Position numbers and translations under genes: made by a program
In this document: positions 7,921-15,814 of the stretch, in pieces
How positions within the stretch are numbered: position 1 is the first letter of the stretch
Layout: each line of letters starts with the position of its first letter
Notes under the pieces: generated by a model
What the model saw: the letters and a program-made list of their open reading frames with translations, nothing else
What the model was told of the DNA's origin: nothing
Database searches by the model: none
IMG/VR virus record: IMGVR_UViG_3300026118_000001
Span: 1 to 64,000 of that record
DNA length: 64,000 nt
Direction: 5' to 3' (one strand)
From: a virus

Positions 7921-8775
7921 ATGAAACAAGCTGGAATATATCGAATAACTAATATAAATAATTCTAAAATTTATATAGGTTCTGCACAAAATCTCTCTAA
8001 AAGAAAGACACAACATTTTTCTAATTTAAAACATAATAGACACACAAATAAATATTTGCAAAATTCTTATAATAAACATAAGAGAGGAGTATTTATTTTT
8101 GAAGTTATACAATATGTCAAAAATATAGAAGATTTAATCTTTTATGAACAAAAATGGATTGATTTAACATATTGTTATGATCGTCGATTTGGTTATAATT
8201 TATGTGAAATTGCAGATAGACCTTTTATTGGAAGAACTATTAGTGAAGAACATAAAAGAAAATTGAAAGAATCAAATACTGGTGAAAATCATTATGCTTT
8301 TGGTGGTCATTTTACAGAAGAGCATAAAAACAGTTTAAAAGAGGCTAGAAAAAGTCAAATTATGACTAATAATAAACCTGTTTTACAATACGGCTTAGAT
8401 AATATGTTTATTAAAGAGTGGAGAACTACTTTAGAACTTGGTAAGTTAGGATTTGATCCTTCTGGTATTAGTGCTTGTTGTAATAACAATAGAAGTAAAA
8501 GTCAAGGATTTAAGTGGAAATTTAAAATCAATAATGAAATTCCTTTAATTTTTAAAGATACTTTTGTAGGAAAACCTAGAACTTATGAAAATACTAGAAA
8601 GAAGACTATAATACAATTAGATTTAAATAATAATTTTATTAGAGAACATGAATCTATAACTAGTGCTGCCATTAATATTAATGGATTAGAAACTTCTATA
8701 TCAAGATGTTTAAGGGGTATTAGAGCTTCATATAAAGAATTTAAATGGAAATATAAAATAATAGAAAAATTATAA
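7921..8775 (+). CDS. GIY-YIG homing endonuclease with NUMOD domains
   Basis: A free-standing homing endonuclease that cuts DNA to promote its own spread. The N-terminal GIY-YIG domain has GIYRITN, then KIYIGSAQNLSKRKTQH, and the catalytic glutamate region FYEQKWID. A NUMOD3-like segment follows (GRTISEEHKRKLKES). Two C-terminal NUMOD1-like DNA-binding repeats follow, KPVLQYGLDNMFIKEW...GFKWKF and KTIIQLDLNNNFIREH...FKWKY. It lies between complete genes, so it does not interrupt the helicase. It carries its own promoter-like element (7882-7915). A lone NUMOD1 protein occurs at 24087-24338. Confidence 0.92.
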   Translation: MKQAGIYRITNINNSKIYIGSAQNLSKRKTQHFSNLKHNRHTNKYLQNSYNKHKRGVFIFEVIQYVKNIEDLIFYEQKWIDLTYCYDRRFGYNLCEIADRPFIGRTISEEHKRKLKESNTGENHYAFGGHFTEEHKNSLKEARKSQIMTNNKPVLQYGLDNMFIKEWRTTLELGKLGFDPSGISACCNNNRSKSQGFKWKFKINNEIPLIFKDTFVGKPRTYENTRKKTIIQLDLNNNFIREHESITSAAININGLETSISRCLRGIRASYKEFKWKYKIIEKL

Positions 8776-8985
8776 ATGGAAAAACAAATATATTATAATG
8801 AAACAATCTTTATTAATTCAGATATTCCAATAGAAGAACCTACAGAGGTTTATTTAACTTATGATTTACAAGAAGATGACATTCAATTGTCATTGGATTA
8901 TAATTTAAATTTAAAACAATTGGAGAAATTTGCTAAAGATTTGTTAAAATTTGTAAATGAAATTAAAAAAGAAATAAAAGGATAA
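8776..8985 (+). CDS. hypothetical small acidic protein (69 aa)
   Basis: Not recognised. It starts directly after the GIY-YIG stop. The N-terminal half looks beta-rich and acidic, and the C-terminus is a charged helix (FAKDLLKFVNEIKKEIKG). It sits one base before the RecA-fold ATPase gene. Confidence 0.6.
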   Translation: MEKQIYYNETIFINSDIPIEEPTEVYLTYDLQEDDIQLSLDYNLNLKQLEKFAKDLLKFVNEIKKEIKG

Positions 8986-8986
8986 A

Positions 8987-9796
8987 ATGGCATTTAAGAA
9001 AGAAAAAACATTAGTTAGTTTACAATCTCCTAATGAAATTCTAATTTATTCTAAACCTAAAATGGGTAAAACTGATTTAGTTAGTAGAATTGAGGATTGT
9101 GGAATTATAGAATTGGAAGGTGGAGCTAATTATGTTAATGGATATGTTCATAATGTTAATAATTTAAAGGAATTAGATGAATTATTAACTTGGCTTGAGA
9201 AAGAAAATCCATATAAATATCTTGCATTTGATACAATGACTAGATTAGAAGAATGGTGTGAGATTGAAGGTACATTAAATTATATGAATAGTAGTCAAGG
9301 TAAATCATTTAATAGAGTGCTACAAGAACATATTGATAGAGGATTAGCACCACAAGATAAATTAGGAGCTAAATTTCCTCCAGGAAAAGAAGGATTTGAA
9401 TCTGTTCATAGTTTAGGTCAAGGTTATGGTTATAGATGGAGTAGAGAGTCTTATCAAAAATGGTTTCTTAGAATGAAAGCTCTAAAATGTAGAAAAATAT
9501 TTTTAGCTCATATTAAGGATAAATTAATTGAAAGTAAAAATGGAGATCAGGTTGTTGGTAGAGATATTGATTTAACAGGCAAGCTCAAGTCAATAACAAC
9601 TTCATTTGTAGACACAATTGCTTATTTGCATAGAGGATCTGATGGTAATACATATTTAAGTTTTAAAGCTGGAGAAGCTGTAGCTGAAGGTAGTAGAAGT
9701 AAACATCTTACTGGTCAGGATTTAATGATTGGAGAATGGAGTAATGAGAAAAAAGATTATTCAGAAACATTCTGGTCTAAAATATATATTGACTAA
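8987..9796 (+). CDS. RecA-fold ATPase of the Sak4 / AAA_24 type
   Basis: A compact RecA-like NTPase of 269 residues. Walker A is SKPKMGKTDL near residue 22; Walker B is KYLAFDTMTRLEEW; a later strand carries KIFLAHIKDKL. The conserved pattern IIELEGGANYVNGY fits the AAA_24 / Sak4 group, phage recombinases that work with a single-strand-binding protein in annealing-type recombination. An SSB-like gene lies 1.4 kb downstream (11153-11707), which supports that role. The C-terminus does not contain an extra domain. Activity has not been tested and is inferred from family. Confidence 0.75.
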   Translation: MAFKKEKTLVSLQSPNEILIYSKPKMGKTDLVSRIEDCGIIELEGGANYVNGYVHNVNNLKELDELLTWLEKENPYKYLAFDTMTRLEEWCEIEGTLNYMNSSQGKSFNRVLQEHIDRGLAPQDKLGAKFPPGKEGFESVHSLGQGYGYRWSRESYQKWFLRMKALKCRKIFLAHIKDKLIESKNGDQVVGRDIDLTGKLKSITTSFVDTIAYLHRGSDGNTYLSFKAGEAVAEGSRSKHLTGQDLMIGEWSNEKKDYSETFWSKIYID

Positions 9797-10173
9797 TGCA
9801 TTGTACTAATATGAAAGTAATTAATATTAATCTATTAGATTTTTTAAATGTTGTAACAAGTACTAGTAATGGTTATTTTATACAAGAATATCAGACAGGT
9901 ATAAGATATAGAATAAGTCCTCAAACAAATTATGATTTAAGAAGAAAATATCAAGATTTAATGACTAATAATCTAATTTCTAATGGTAGAGTTTATATAG
10001 TGTCTATTTGTGTAGAAGATGATAGTAATATTAATGATAGAAATCAGATTAGTATGAGTTCTGATCCATTTAGAGAATTTGATAGAAGCCAATATGGTCC
10101 AATAAGTCCATATAAATTAGAGAGTCCAATTAAACAAGAAAATAAATTAAATAAAAAATTATTATTACTATGA
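9796..10173 (+). CDS. hypothetical protein ending in LNKKLLLL (125 aa)
   Basis: Not recognised. The ATG overlaps the previous stop (TAATG); a second ATG at residue 6 is possible. There is an N-terminal alpha/beta segment and an acidic Asn/Ser-rich linker. The C-terminal peptide NKLNKKLLLL closely matches the C-terminus of the unrelated 47-residue protein at 10463-10606 (INKKLLLV). Confidence 0.6.
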   Translation: MHCTNMKVININLLDFLNVVTSTSNGYFIQEYQTGIRYRISPQTNYDLRRKYQDLMTNNLISNGRVYIVSICVEDDSNINDRNQISMSSDPFREFDRSQYGPISPYKLESPIKQENKLNKKLLLL

Positions 10174-10460
10174 GTGAATTATCAACAGAAGTTAAGAAAA
10201 AATATATAGACCTGATTAAGTTAGGTAAAGATGCTTTAGATGCAATTAAAGCTCCTTTTGAGGCTAGAAAAGCTGAAAAAGATTTAGAGAAAGAAGTAAT
10301 TAATATTGAACAATCAATAGCTGAACAAGAATTAAAAATTCAAACAGCAAAGGGTGAAAAACCTTTTAATCTTAAATTAATTTTAGAAGCAATTGATACT
10401 AAAGATTTAAAAGAAAGAGAATTAAAATTAGCTAAGGAATTACAGAAAGAATTATTTTAA
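10170..10460 (+). CDS. coiled-coil hypothetical protein (96 aa)
   Basis: Not recognised. Long runs of alternating Lys and Glu with heptad-spaced Leu/Ile (for example KDLEKEVINIEQSIAEQELK) predict a helical coiled coil over most of its length. It overlaps the preceding gene by four bases. Confidence 0.6.
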   Translation: MSELSTEVKKKYIDLIKLGKDALDAIKAPFEARKAEKDLEKEVINIEQSIAEQELKIQTAKGEKPFNLKLILEAIDTKDLKERELKLAKELQKELF

Positions 10461-10462
10461 CA

Positions 10463-10606
10463 ATGGAACCTATAACTAAATACGTTTATCAAGATGGAGA
10501 ATATAGTTTAAAATATTCTGATGGAGTGATTAAATATTTTGATATAAATGGTGAGTTTCTTGGAGATAATGAAAAAACAATAAATAAAAAGTTATTATTA
10601 GTGTAA
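10463..10606 (+). CDS. small hypothetical protein ending in INKKLLLV (47 aa)
   Basis: A 47-residue frame from ATG 10463 to TAA 10606 filling an otherwise empty gap. The body looks like a short beta meander (KYVYQDGEYSLKYSDGVIKY). Its last eight residues resemble those of the 125-residue protein two genes upstream, which supports it being translated. Function unknown. Confidence 0.5.
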   Translation: MEPITKYVYQDGEYSLKYSDGVIKYFDINGEFLGDNEKTINKKLLLV

Positions 10607-10614
10607 ATAAGATA

Positions 10615-10815
10615 ATGATTTCTTATAAAGAAAAAGCAGAAACATTATATCAAAATTCTTTAGATAAATTAAGAAATAAAGCAATAGCAGCAGGAAAAGC
10701 AATGGATAATGCTATGAAGTTAGAATATTCTGTTGGTGGAACTACTAATTGTCACTTTATGATTGATAATTATTTGAAGTATTTTGATTATGAAAAAATT
10801 AAAAATTTAAAATAA
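10615..10815 (+). CDS. hypothetical small protein (66 aa)
   Basis: Not recognised. Helical N-terminal half (KAETLYQNSLDKLRNKAIAAG) and a short C-terminal segment with one Cys and one His. Located in a run of small genes before the SSB-like gene. Confidence 0.55.
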   Translation: MISYKEKAETLYQNSLDKLRNKAIAAGKAMDNAMKLEYSVGGTTNCHFMIDNYLKYFDYEKIKNLK

Positions 10816-10826
10816 AAATAAATAAT

Positions 10827-11054
10827 ATGAAACAAATATCAAAAACAGAATTTACAATAGATGTAACTTCAGGAAAAACTAGAAAAGAGTTAATGAAAAA
10901 ATATGAATTATCATTAACAAATATTAAAGCAATAGCTAAAGAACTAAATTTAGAAATTAAAAGAGATTTTAAACCTAAATTTGTATTAGTAGATGATGTT
11001 CCTACAAATCAATTGAATATGGATAAAGAATTAGTTTTTGAAAATCTAAACTAA
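10827..11054 (+). CDS. small helix-turn-helix-like protein (75 aa)
   Basis: Probable DNA-binding protein. GKTRKELMKKYELSLTNIKAIAKELNLEIK reads as a helix-turn-helix: helix, turn at YELS, then a recognition helix. Fragments of this run are quoted only as a motif description; no family is assigned. It is followed by a 98-base gap (11055-11152) in which no clear promoter match or hairpin was found, and then by the SSB-like gene, so it could regulate that gene. Confidence 0.5.
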   Translation: MKQISKTEFTIDVTSGKTRKELMKKYELSLTNIKAIAKELNLEIKRDFKPKFVLVDDVPTNQLNMDKELVFENLN

Positions 11055-11152
11055 TATAACAATAATTAGACCGTTTAATAAGTTTTATAGGGAATGTAAA
11101 TCTGCGTAGAAATTTATTTTAAAATATAAAAATAAATATAAAAGAAGAGAAA

Positions 11153-11707
11153 ATGGAATTAAATTTTAGTAGTGCAGTAGAAGTAAAAACAAATGAAAAT
11201 ATCCCAGCATTTTTAGCTCCTGGAAATCATATTGTTACAATAATAGAAGTTAAGAAAGGAGAAAGTGCTCAAAAGAAAACACCTTTTGTTGAAATAAGTG
11301 TTCAAGATAAGAATTTGGCTAAATGTTCTCATGTATATTATATTAGTGAAGGATCTATGCCTTATACAACAAGAGCAATTTTAACATTAATTGAAGCGGC
11401 TTTTGATTGTACAGAAGAAATAGCATTAACTAAAGTGACAGGTTTATCCACTGAAAATATTGATATGAAATTATCTTCATTATTGGTAGGTAAAGAAATT
11501 GCTATTAATATTGCAGGAGAAGAGATAATGCCAACAGAAGAAGATAAATCTAAATGGGTTAAATCTGTATTTGGAGGATTTACATTTGCAAGACCAGTTA
11601 AAGATTTAGGTAAATTATCAACTAAAGTTCATATTAAAGCAGCACCTTCAGTAGAAACAACTGTTGGAATTACAGTTAGTAAAGCTGGAGATGATCTACC
11701 TTGGTAG
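11153..11707 (+). CDS. single-stranded-DNA-binding-like protein with acidic aromatic tail
   Basis: A 184-residue protein of the kind phages use as SSB. The N-terminal part is beta-rich (NHIVTIIEVKKGESAQKKTPFVEISVQD), consistent with an OB-fold. It ends in AGDDLPW, closely matching the acidic aromatic tip (such as DDIPF) by which SSB proteins recruit partners. It lies near the Sak4-like ATPase and primase genes. It is preceded by a 98-base intergenic region and followed by a structured segment (11736-11811). The role is inferred from fold pattern, tail and context. Confidence 0.65.
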   Translation: MELNFSSAVEVKTNENIPAFLAPGNHIVTIIEVKKGESAQKKTPFVEISVQDKNLAKCSHVYYISEGSMPYTTRAILTLIEAAFDCTEEIALTKVTGLSTENIDMKLSSLLVGKEIAINIAGEEIMPTEEDKSKWVKSVFGGFTFARPVKDLGKLSTKVHIKAAPSVETTVGITVSKAGDDLPW

Positions 11708-11735
11708 TCAATTGTAAAAACAATTAACATAAAAT

Positions 11736-11811
11736 AAATTATTAGGTGCTCAAATGATCTAAATGAATGTATTTGAGTTAAAAGCAAATCATGACTGCTG
11801 CCTAATAATTT
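11736..11811 (+). ncRNA. structured RNA element, three-way-junction fold
   Basis: A perfect 11-bp outer stem (AAATTATTAGG 11736-11746 with CCTAATAATTT 11801-11811) encloses a perfect 7-bp hairpin (CTCAAAT 11749-11755 with ATTTGAG 11771-11777) and a 4-bp hairpin (AGCA 11783-11786 with TGCT 11796-11799). A run of five T ends the outer stem. Bases 11754-11758 (ATGAT) and 11788-11792 (ATCAT) could also pair. It may be a terminator or attenuator after the SSB-like gene, or a separate structured RNA. An ATG at 11763 lies inside it and is not likely to be used. Confidence 0.5.
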
Positions 11812-11828
11812 TTATAATATATAATAAT

Positions 11829-12059
11829 ATGACAACAAATGATATAATAGCTAAATATTCTTTTATATATTATGAAAATCAAGATGATAAATATAGGGAT
11901 ATGTTAATTGAATTTGCTAAAATTCATGTAATAAAGGCATTGGAAAAAGCCAGCTTAAAGATAAAATTAGATGCTCTTGAAACATATGGAACAGAAGTTC
12001 CTGATTGTTGGAGTGTTGATTCAATTTTAAATGCTTATGATTTAGATAATATAAAATAA
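11829..12059 (+). CDS. hypothetical protein (76 aa)
   Basis: Not recognised. The open frame extends upstream to 11763, but that start lies within the structured element, so ATG 11829 (MTTNDIIAKYSF) is preferred. The protein is helical and acidic in its C-terminal half (DALETYGTEVPDCWSVDSIL). Confidence 0.55.
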   Translation: MTTNDIIAKYSFIYYENQDDKYRDMLIEFAKIHVIKALEKASLKIKLDALETYGTEVPDCWSVDSILNAYDLDNIK

Positions 12060-12061
12060 AT

Positions 12062-12226
12062 ATGAAAATAAAAAATAAAGAATTTAATTTTTATAAAAGT
12101 GTATATGGAAATACTTTTTTCTCTTTTCTTCCTTTTATAAATATTTGTATTTATAAAGAATTTGCAGTATGTTCAACTGGTTGGCTTTTATTTTATTATA
12201 GTTTTTATATAGATTTAACAAAATAA
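12062..12226 (+). CDS. small hydrophobic protein (54 aa)
   Basis: A 54-residue frame that starts two bases after the previous stop and ends one base before the primase ATG. It is rich in Phe, Tyr and Leu, with a hydrophobic stretch TFFSFLPFINICI and another WLLFYYSFYI, so it may be membrane-associated. Not recognised. Confidence 0.5.
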   Translation: MKIKNKEFNFYKSVYGNTFFSFLPFINICIYKEFAVCSTGWLLFYYSFYIDLTK

Positions 12227-12227
12227 T

Positions 12228-13241
12228 ATGGAATTAAATTTTGATAGTGCCTATTTAAATTCTATTACTAAGGAGGAAATACTATCAAAAATTTCAGAAT
12301 ATGATATATTTAGATATTATTGTCATAATTTTAAAGAATTAGAAGTAGCTTTTTGTTCTGAACTTAGAAAAGATAATAATCCCTCTTGTTATATTACAGC
12401 CAAATATAATAATCTAATTTATAAGGATTTTGGTAATGGAGAATCATATACTTGTTTTGATTATGTAGCTAAGAAGTTTAATTCTAATTATTTTGAAGCT
12501 CTTACTATTATTGGTAATGATTTTTCAATTAGAAAGAGTAATATTACATTAGAACCAAGAATTCTTCTTTCTAATGATGAATTTAAGGGTAAAATTAGTA
12601 ATATTCCTAGAGAGAAATCTATAATTACAATTTTAGAACAACCATTTACAATTTTTGATTACAAATATTGGCAGCAATATGGAATTTCATTAGAAAAACT
12701 TGAAGAATTTGATGTATTTTCAGCTAAACAAGTGTATCTTATAAAAGGTAATAAAAGAATAACGTTTTCCTATAATAAGAATAATCCTTGTTTCGCATAT
12801 AGATTTAATTCTGAAACAGGATATTCATATAAGATTTATTGGCCTTTATCAAAAGATAAGAAACATAAGTGGCTTTTCAGTGGTGGTTCCAGTTCAGATA
12901 TAGAGGGTTATTCTCAGCTTCCATTAATTGGTAATATATTAATCCTAACAAAGTCATTAAAAGATGTAATTTGTTATAATATAATTGGTTATAATGCTAT
13001 TTCACTTCAAGGTGAAGGAAATAAACTAGAACAATCATTAGTTGATAAATTATTAAAAAGATTTAATAAGATAATAATTAACTATGACAATGATGAGAGA
13101 GGAATAATTGAAACAAATAAGTTGGTAAATCAATATAAATTTGATTATTTTTATATTCCAAATGAGAAAGATATTTCAGACTACACTAAGAAATTTGGAA
13201 TAGAAGAAACAAAAAAAATGATAGAAAATAAATTAAAATGA
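12228..13241 (+). CDS. DnaG-type primase
   Basis: Makes RNA primers for DNA replication. The N-terminal part resembles the zinc-finger-related domain of DnaG-type primases (ELRKDNNPSCYITAKYNNL, then YKDFGNGESYTCFDYVAK) but lacks a full CHC2 cysteine set. The C-terminal half has a TOPRIM fold: ILILTKSLKDV supplies the first acidic/basic strand and IINYDNDERGI the DxD-type motif. The final part is helical and ends near residue 337. Replication neighbours (helicase, SSB, exonuclease, ligase) support the call. Its first 15 bases are identical to those of the SSB-like gene. The next gene overlaps by four bases. Confidence 0.8.
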   Translation: MELNFDSAYLNSITKEEILSKISEYDIFRYYCHNFKELEVAFCSELRKDNNPSCYITAKYNNLIYKDFGNGESYTCFDYVAKKFNSNYFEALTIIGNDFSIRKSNITLEPRILLSNDEFKGKISNIPREKSIITILEQPFTIFDYKYWQQYGISLEKLEEFDVFSAKQVYLIKGNKRITFSYNKNNPCFAYRFNSETGYSYKIYWPLSKDKKHKWLFSGGSSSDIEGYSQLPLIGNILILTKSLKDVICYNIIGYNAISLQGEGNKLEQSLVDKLLKRFNKIIINYDNDERGIIETNKLVNQYKFDYFYIPNEKDISDYTKKFGIEETKKMIENKLK

Positions 13242-13675
13242 ACAATAATAAATTACAAATAGCATTTTCTCCTACAACAGAAATGTGGAGTTTTCAAGTA
13301 TTTAGAGATTTAATTAAAGAAATAGTATTAGATGTTGATGGTAGTGATATTTATATTATTACGAGTAATACAGATCAAGGTCTTATTAATGATATAGTAG
13401 TTGAAACAGGATTAAATACAGATAATATATTTATAGTTAATGATAATAGTGATGTAATTACTAAATTGGAAACTATGAATATATCAATATTTCTTACAGA
13501 TGATAGTATATTAGAAAGAGAAGTAAATTTACAAAATCCAATAAGTTTATTAAAAAATAATGTATCTGGTACACAAGCAATTTTAATAAATAATATAATT
13601 GATGTTAATAAACTTCAATTTAAATATTTTACTTATTTAAAATTCTGGACAGATCAAATTAAAAAATATAAATAA
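13238..13675 (+). CDS. HAD-like alpha/beta protein lacking the catalytic aspartate (145 aa)
   Basis: The strand/helix pattern (IYIITSNTDQGLINDIV, then DNIFIVNDNSDVITKLETM, then ISIFLTDD) resembles the core of haloacid-dehalogenase-like proteins. The first strand reads IAFSPTTEMW where active HAD enzymes carry DxDxT, so catalysis is unlikely. The fold is an inference. The start overlaps the primase stop and the end overlaps the next start. Confidence 0.5.
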   Translation: MNNNKLQIAFSPTTEMWSFQVFRDLIKEIVLDVDGSDIYIITSNTDQGLINDIVVETGLNTDNIFIVNDNSDVITKLETMNISIFLTDDSILEREVNLQNPISLLKNNVSGTQAILINNIIDVNKLQFKYFTYLKFWTDQIKKYK

Positions 13676-13896
13676 TGAAGAGATATAAATTACATTTTAG
13701 TTTAATTTTTAATAAATGTATAAACTTTATACCTAGTATTAATATAAATTTATTGGATTATGATAATGATTTTCAAGTAATTATTTCAATTCCAGAGTTT
13801 TCTTTTTGTTGGTTTGGTATTGAGTTTGAAATTAATATTGGTAATGAATATGAATGGAATAAATATTTAATACAAAAGAATGGTTTGGAAGATTAA
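13675..13896 (+). CDS. hypothetical protein (73 aa)
   Basis: Not recognised. Beta-rich and aromatic (FSFCWFGIEFEINIG). It overlaps the HNH gene that follows by 17 bases. Confidence 0.55.
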   Translation: MKRYKLHFSLIFNKCINFIPSININLLDYDNDFQVIISIPEFSFCWFGIEFEINIGNEYEWNKYLIQKNGLED

Positions 13897-14323
13897 AATA
13901 GTGAAACAAAAGAAAATTAAAGTTAAAAAAGAAAAGAAAATAGTTGAAAAACCATTTAATAATGGTACGATGACAACATCAAGTTTTTTTTCTTTCTTGA
14001 GGGCTGCATTGAGGGCCAAATCTAGATTTTGGTTGCCTGCTCAAGAATGTAGAAAAAATGCTAGAAGACCAAATCAGTCATCTAATAAACGTCTTAAATG
14101 GGAAGTACAGTGTGCTAAATGTGAAAATTGGTTTCCTGACAAAGAAATAAAATGTGATCATATTATTGGTGCTGGTAGTTTAAATTCATTTGAAGATTTA
14201 CCAGAATTTTGTAAGAGATTATTTTGTGAAGTTGATGGTTATCAGATGTTGTGTGATCCTTGTCATAATATTAAAAGTCAAGAAGAAAGAAAACAATTAA
14301 AAGAAGCTAGAAATAATGTATAA
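13880..14323 (+). CDS. HNH endonuclease
   Basis: An HNH nuclease of a phage family usually found in replication or packaging regions. The Lys-rich N-terminus is followed by TTSSFFSFLRAALRAKSRFW, then CAKCENWFP (first zinc knuckle), IKCDHIIGAG (catalytic His), and LCDPCHNIKS (second knuckle with the last His). A shorter form starting at the internal Met before TTSSFF is possible. The whole family pattern is intact, so it should be active. Role in this phage unknown; it could be a structure-specific nuclease or a selfish nuclease. Confidence 0.8.
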   Translation: MVWKIKIVKQKKIKVKKEKKIVEKPFNNGTMTTSSFFSFLRAALRAKSRFWLPAQECRKNARRPNQSSNKRLKWEVQCAKCENWFPDKEIKCDHIIGAGSLNSFEDLPEFCKRLFCEVDGYQMLCDPCHNIKSQEERKQLKEARNNV

Positions 14324-14495
14324 AGTGCCAACGAGTGTATTAAAAGAAGCTCATTTAGTTTTAAAAATGTATACAAATTCATATCCTTCAGAATATTCAA
14401 CTGGAATGAAGGATTTAGGTACATTTTTAACTAAAAGAAGGAAAAAAGCTGAAAAATTAATTAAATTATTAGAGGAAAATTATGAACTCAAATAA
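14316..14495 (+). CDS. hypothetical small basic protein (59 aa)
   Basis: A 59-residue frame from ATG 14316 that covers the gap between the HNH and exonuclease genes, overlapping both by a few bases. The C-terminal part is basic and helical (FLTKRRKKAEKLIKLLEE). Not recognised. Confidence 0.5.
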   Translation: MYKVPTSVLKEAHLVLKMYTNSYPSEYSTGMKDLGTFLTKRRKKAEKLIKLLEENYELK

Positions 14496-15270
14496 GATTG
14501 CTTTAATTGATTCAGATTCATTATTATACATAAATTTGTATAATAAAAAGGATACAATTCCTAAAACATTAGAAGAATGTAAAGCATCTTTAGATAATTA
14601 TATATATAAAATAATATTTACTACAGAAGCTACACACTTTTTATTATTTCTAACTTTAGGTAAAAACTTTAGATATGAAATAAAATCTGATTATAAAGGA
14701 AATAGAAAAAGTGATAAACCTCTATATTTTGAAGAATGTAGAGAATATTTAATAGATAAATATCAAGCTATTTTTAATCATGATTTGGAAGCTGATGATT
14801 TATGTTTAATTTATAGTAATAATATACCATCTAGTTTTATTTGTGCTTGTGATAGTGATATATTAGAAGGATTAGAAGGAAGTCATTTCAATTATAAGAA
14901 ATTTGAATGGATTATAACTTCTAAGGAACAAGCAAATTATAAATTCTGGTCTAGTATGATTACAGGAACTCATAATGGGATTTCTGGATTAAAAGGTAAA
15001 GGTGAAGTTTATGCTAAAAAGATTTTTTTAGGAACTGGTCTTACTTGGAAAATAACTCATGATAATGATTTGTGTAGAACTAGAACATTTAATGAATATA
15101 TAGATTTTTATAAAGATGAATCTATAGCAATAGAAGAGTTTTATAGAAATTATAAATGTATTAAAATACTAGACAAATATGAAAATTTAGAAATTAAAGC
15201 TCCTATTGAATATAATAGAGCACAATATATTGATAATAATGTCAAAGAGGAGAATATTGAAGAGTGGTGA
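14482..15270 (+). CDS. 5'-3' exonuclease (PIN-like, FEN family)
   Basis: A flap/5'-3' exonuclease like those removing primers or resecting DNA ends. Visible elements are ALIDSDSLLY at the N-terminus (metal-binding Asp), YKGNRKSDKP (the arch lysine/arginine region), LEADDLC (acidic pair), ACDSDILEGL (acidic pair), and GTHNGISGLKGKGEVYAKK, the helix-three-turn-helix typical of the family. At 262 residues it matches compact phage members. Together with ligase and primase it would complete lagging-strand processing. Confidence 0.85.
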   Translation: MNSNKIALIDSDSLLYINLYNKKDTIPKTLEECKASLDNYIYKIIFTTEATHFLLFLTLGKNFRYEIKSDYKGNRKSDKPLYFEECREYLIDKYQAIFNHDLEADDLCLIYSNNIPSSFICACDSDILEGLEGSHFNYKKFEWIITSKEQANYKFWSSMITGTHNGISGLKGKGEVYAKKIFLGTGLTWKITHDNDLCRTRTFNEYIDFYKDESIAIEEFYRNYKCIKILDKYENLEIKAPIEYNRAQYIDNNVKEENIEEW

Positions 15271-15814
15271 TGATTATAAGAATAAGAGTAGATTATTCTT
15301 ACTTCCAATGCTTGGAATTAAATTATTGCATATAAATAAAGAAAGAGAAATTGATTACTTAATTGATGTTAATTTCTTACAAATTGGATTTCCTCAAATA
15401 GTATTAATATTTGATAATTTTGATTATGAACCATTAAAAGAAGATATATATAGAATATCAAATATAAGTGAATATATTGATTGTGAATATAGTGATGATG
15501 ATAAAGAAGTTGTATTATTTTTTGATGTTCCATTAAAGTTTAAAAAGGATTTTGAATTATTTGTTAAAGGAAAGTATTCAAAGTTTAGTGAGAATTATAA
15601 GAAAGTATTAATTGAAGAATATAAAAGTTATAGAAACACAGGATTAAATAAGTTTAATTTACCAAAAGTTTCTATATATGATGCTATTTATCCATTAGAA
15701 AGTACAAGGAGGATGATAGCAGATGAATTGGAACAAAATATAGAATTGATTGAAGAGGTGTTAGATGCACCAAATCTAGAAAAAGAAGAATTTAAATATA
15801 TAGATGAACTATGA
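15239..15814 (+). CDS. hypothetical protein (191 aa)
   Basis: Not recognised. The frame is open from ATG 15206, but ATG 15239 (MSKRRILKSGDDYKNK) has a smaller overlap with the exonuclease gene and is preferred. The protein is acidic with a beta-rich middle (YLIDVNFLQIGFPQIVLIFD) and a helical acidic C-terminus. It lies between the exonuclease and the sigma factor genes. Confidence 0.6.
   Translation: MSKRRILKSGDDYKNKSRLFLLPMLGIKLLHINKEREIDYLIDVNFLQIGFPQIVLIFDNFDYEPLKEDIYRISNISEYIDCEYSDDDKEVVLFFDVPLKFKKDFELFVKGKYSKFSENYKKVLIEEYKSYRNTGLNKFNLPKVSIYDAIYPLESTRRMIADELEQNIELIEEVLDAPNLEKEEFKYIDEL

Noticed and set aside
6803-9796. GIY-YIG gene as an intron interrupting the helicase
   Set aside because: The helicase frame is complete with its own stop and the gene after the endonuclease starts independently, so the endonuclease is free-standing.
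11763-11828. N-terminal extension of the 76-residue gene starting at 11763
   Set aside because: The extension lies within a perfect stem structure and the better start is ATG 11829 after it.
13114-13150. ATAAGTTG followed by a TATTTTTA-like box inside the primase gene
   Set aside because: The spacing is 21 bases, the match is within coding sequence, and no gene starts nearby; AT-rich sequence yields such matches by chance.
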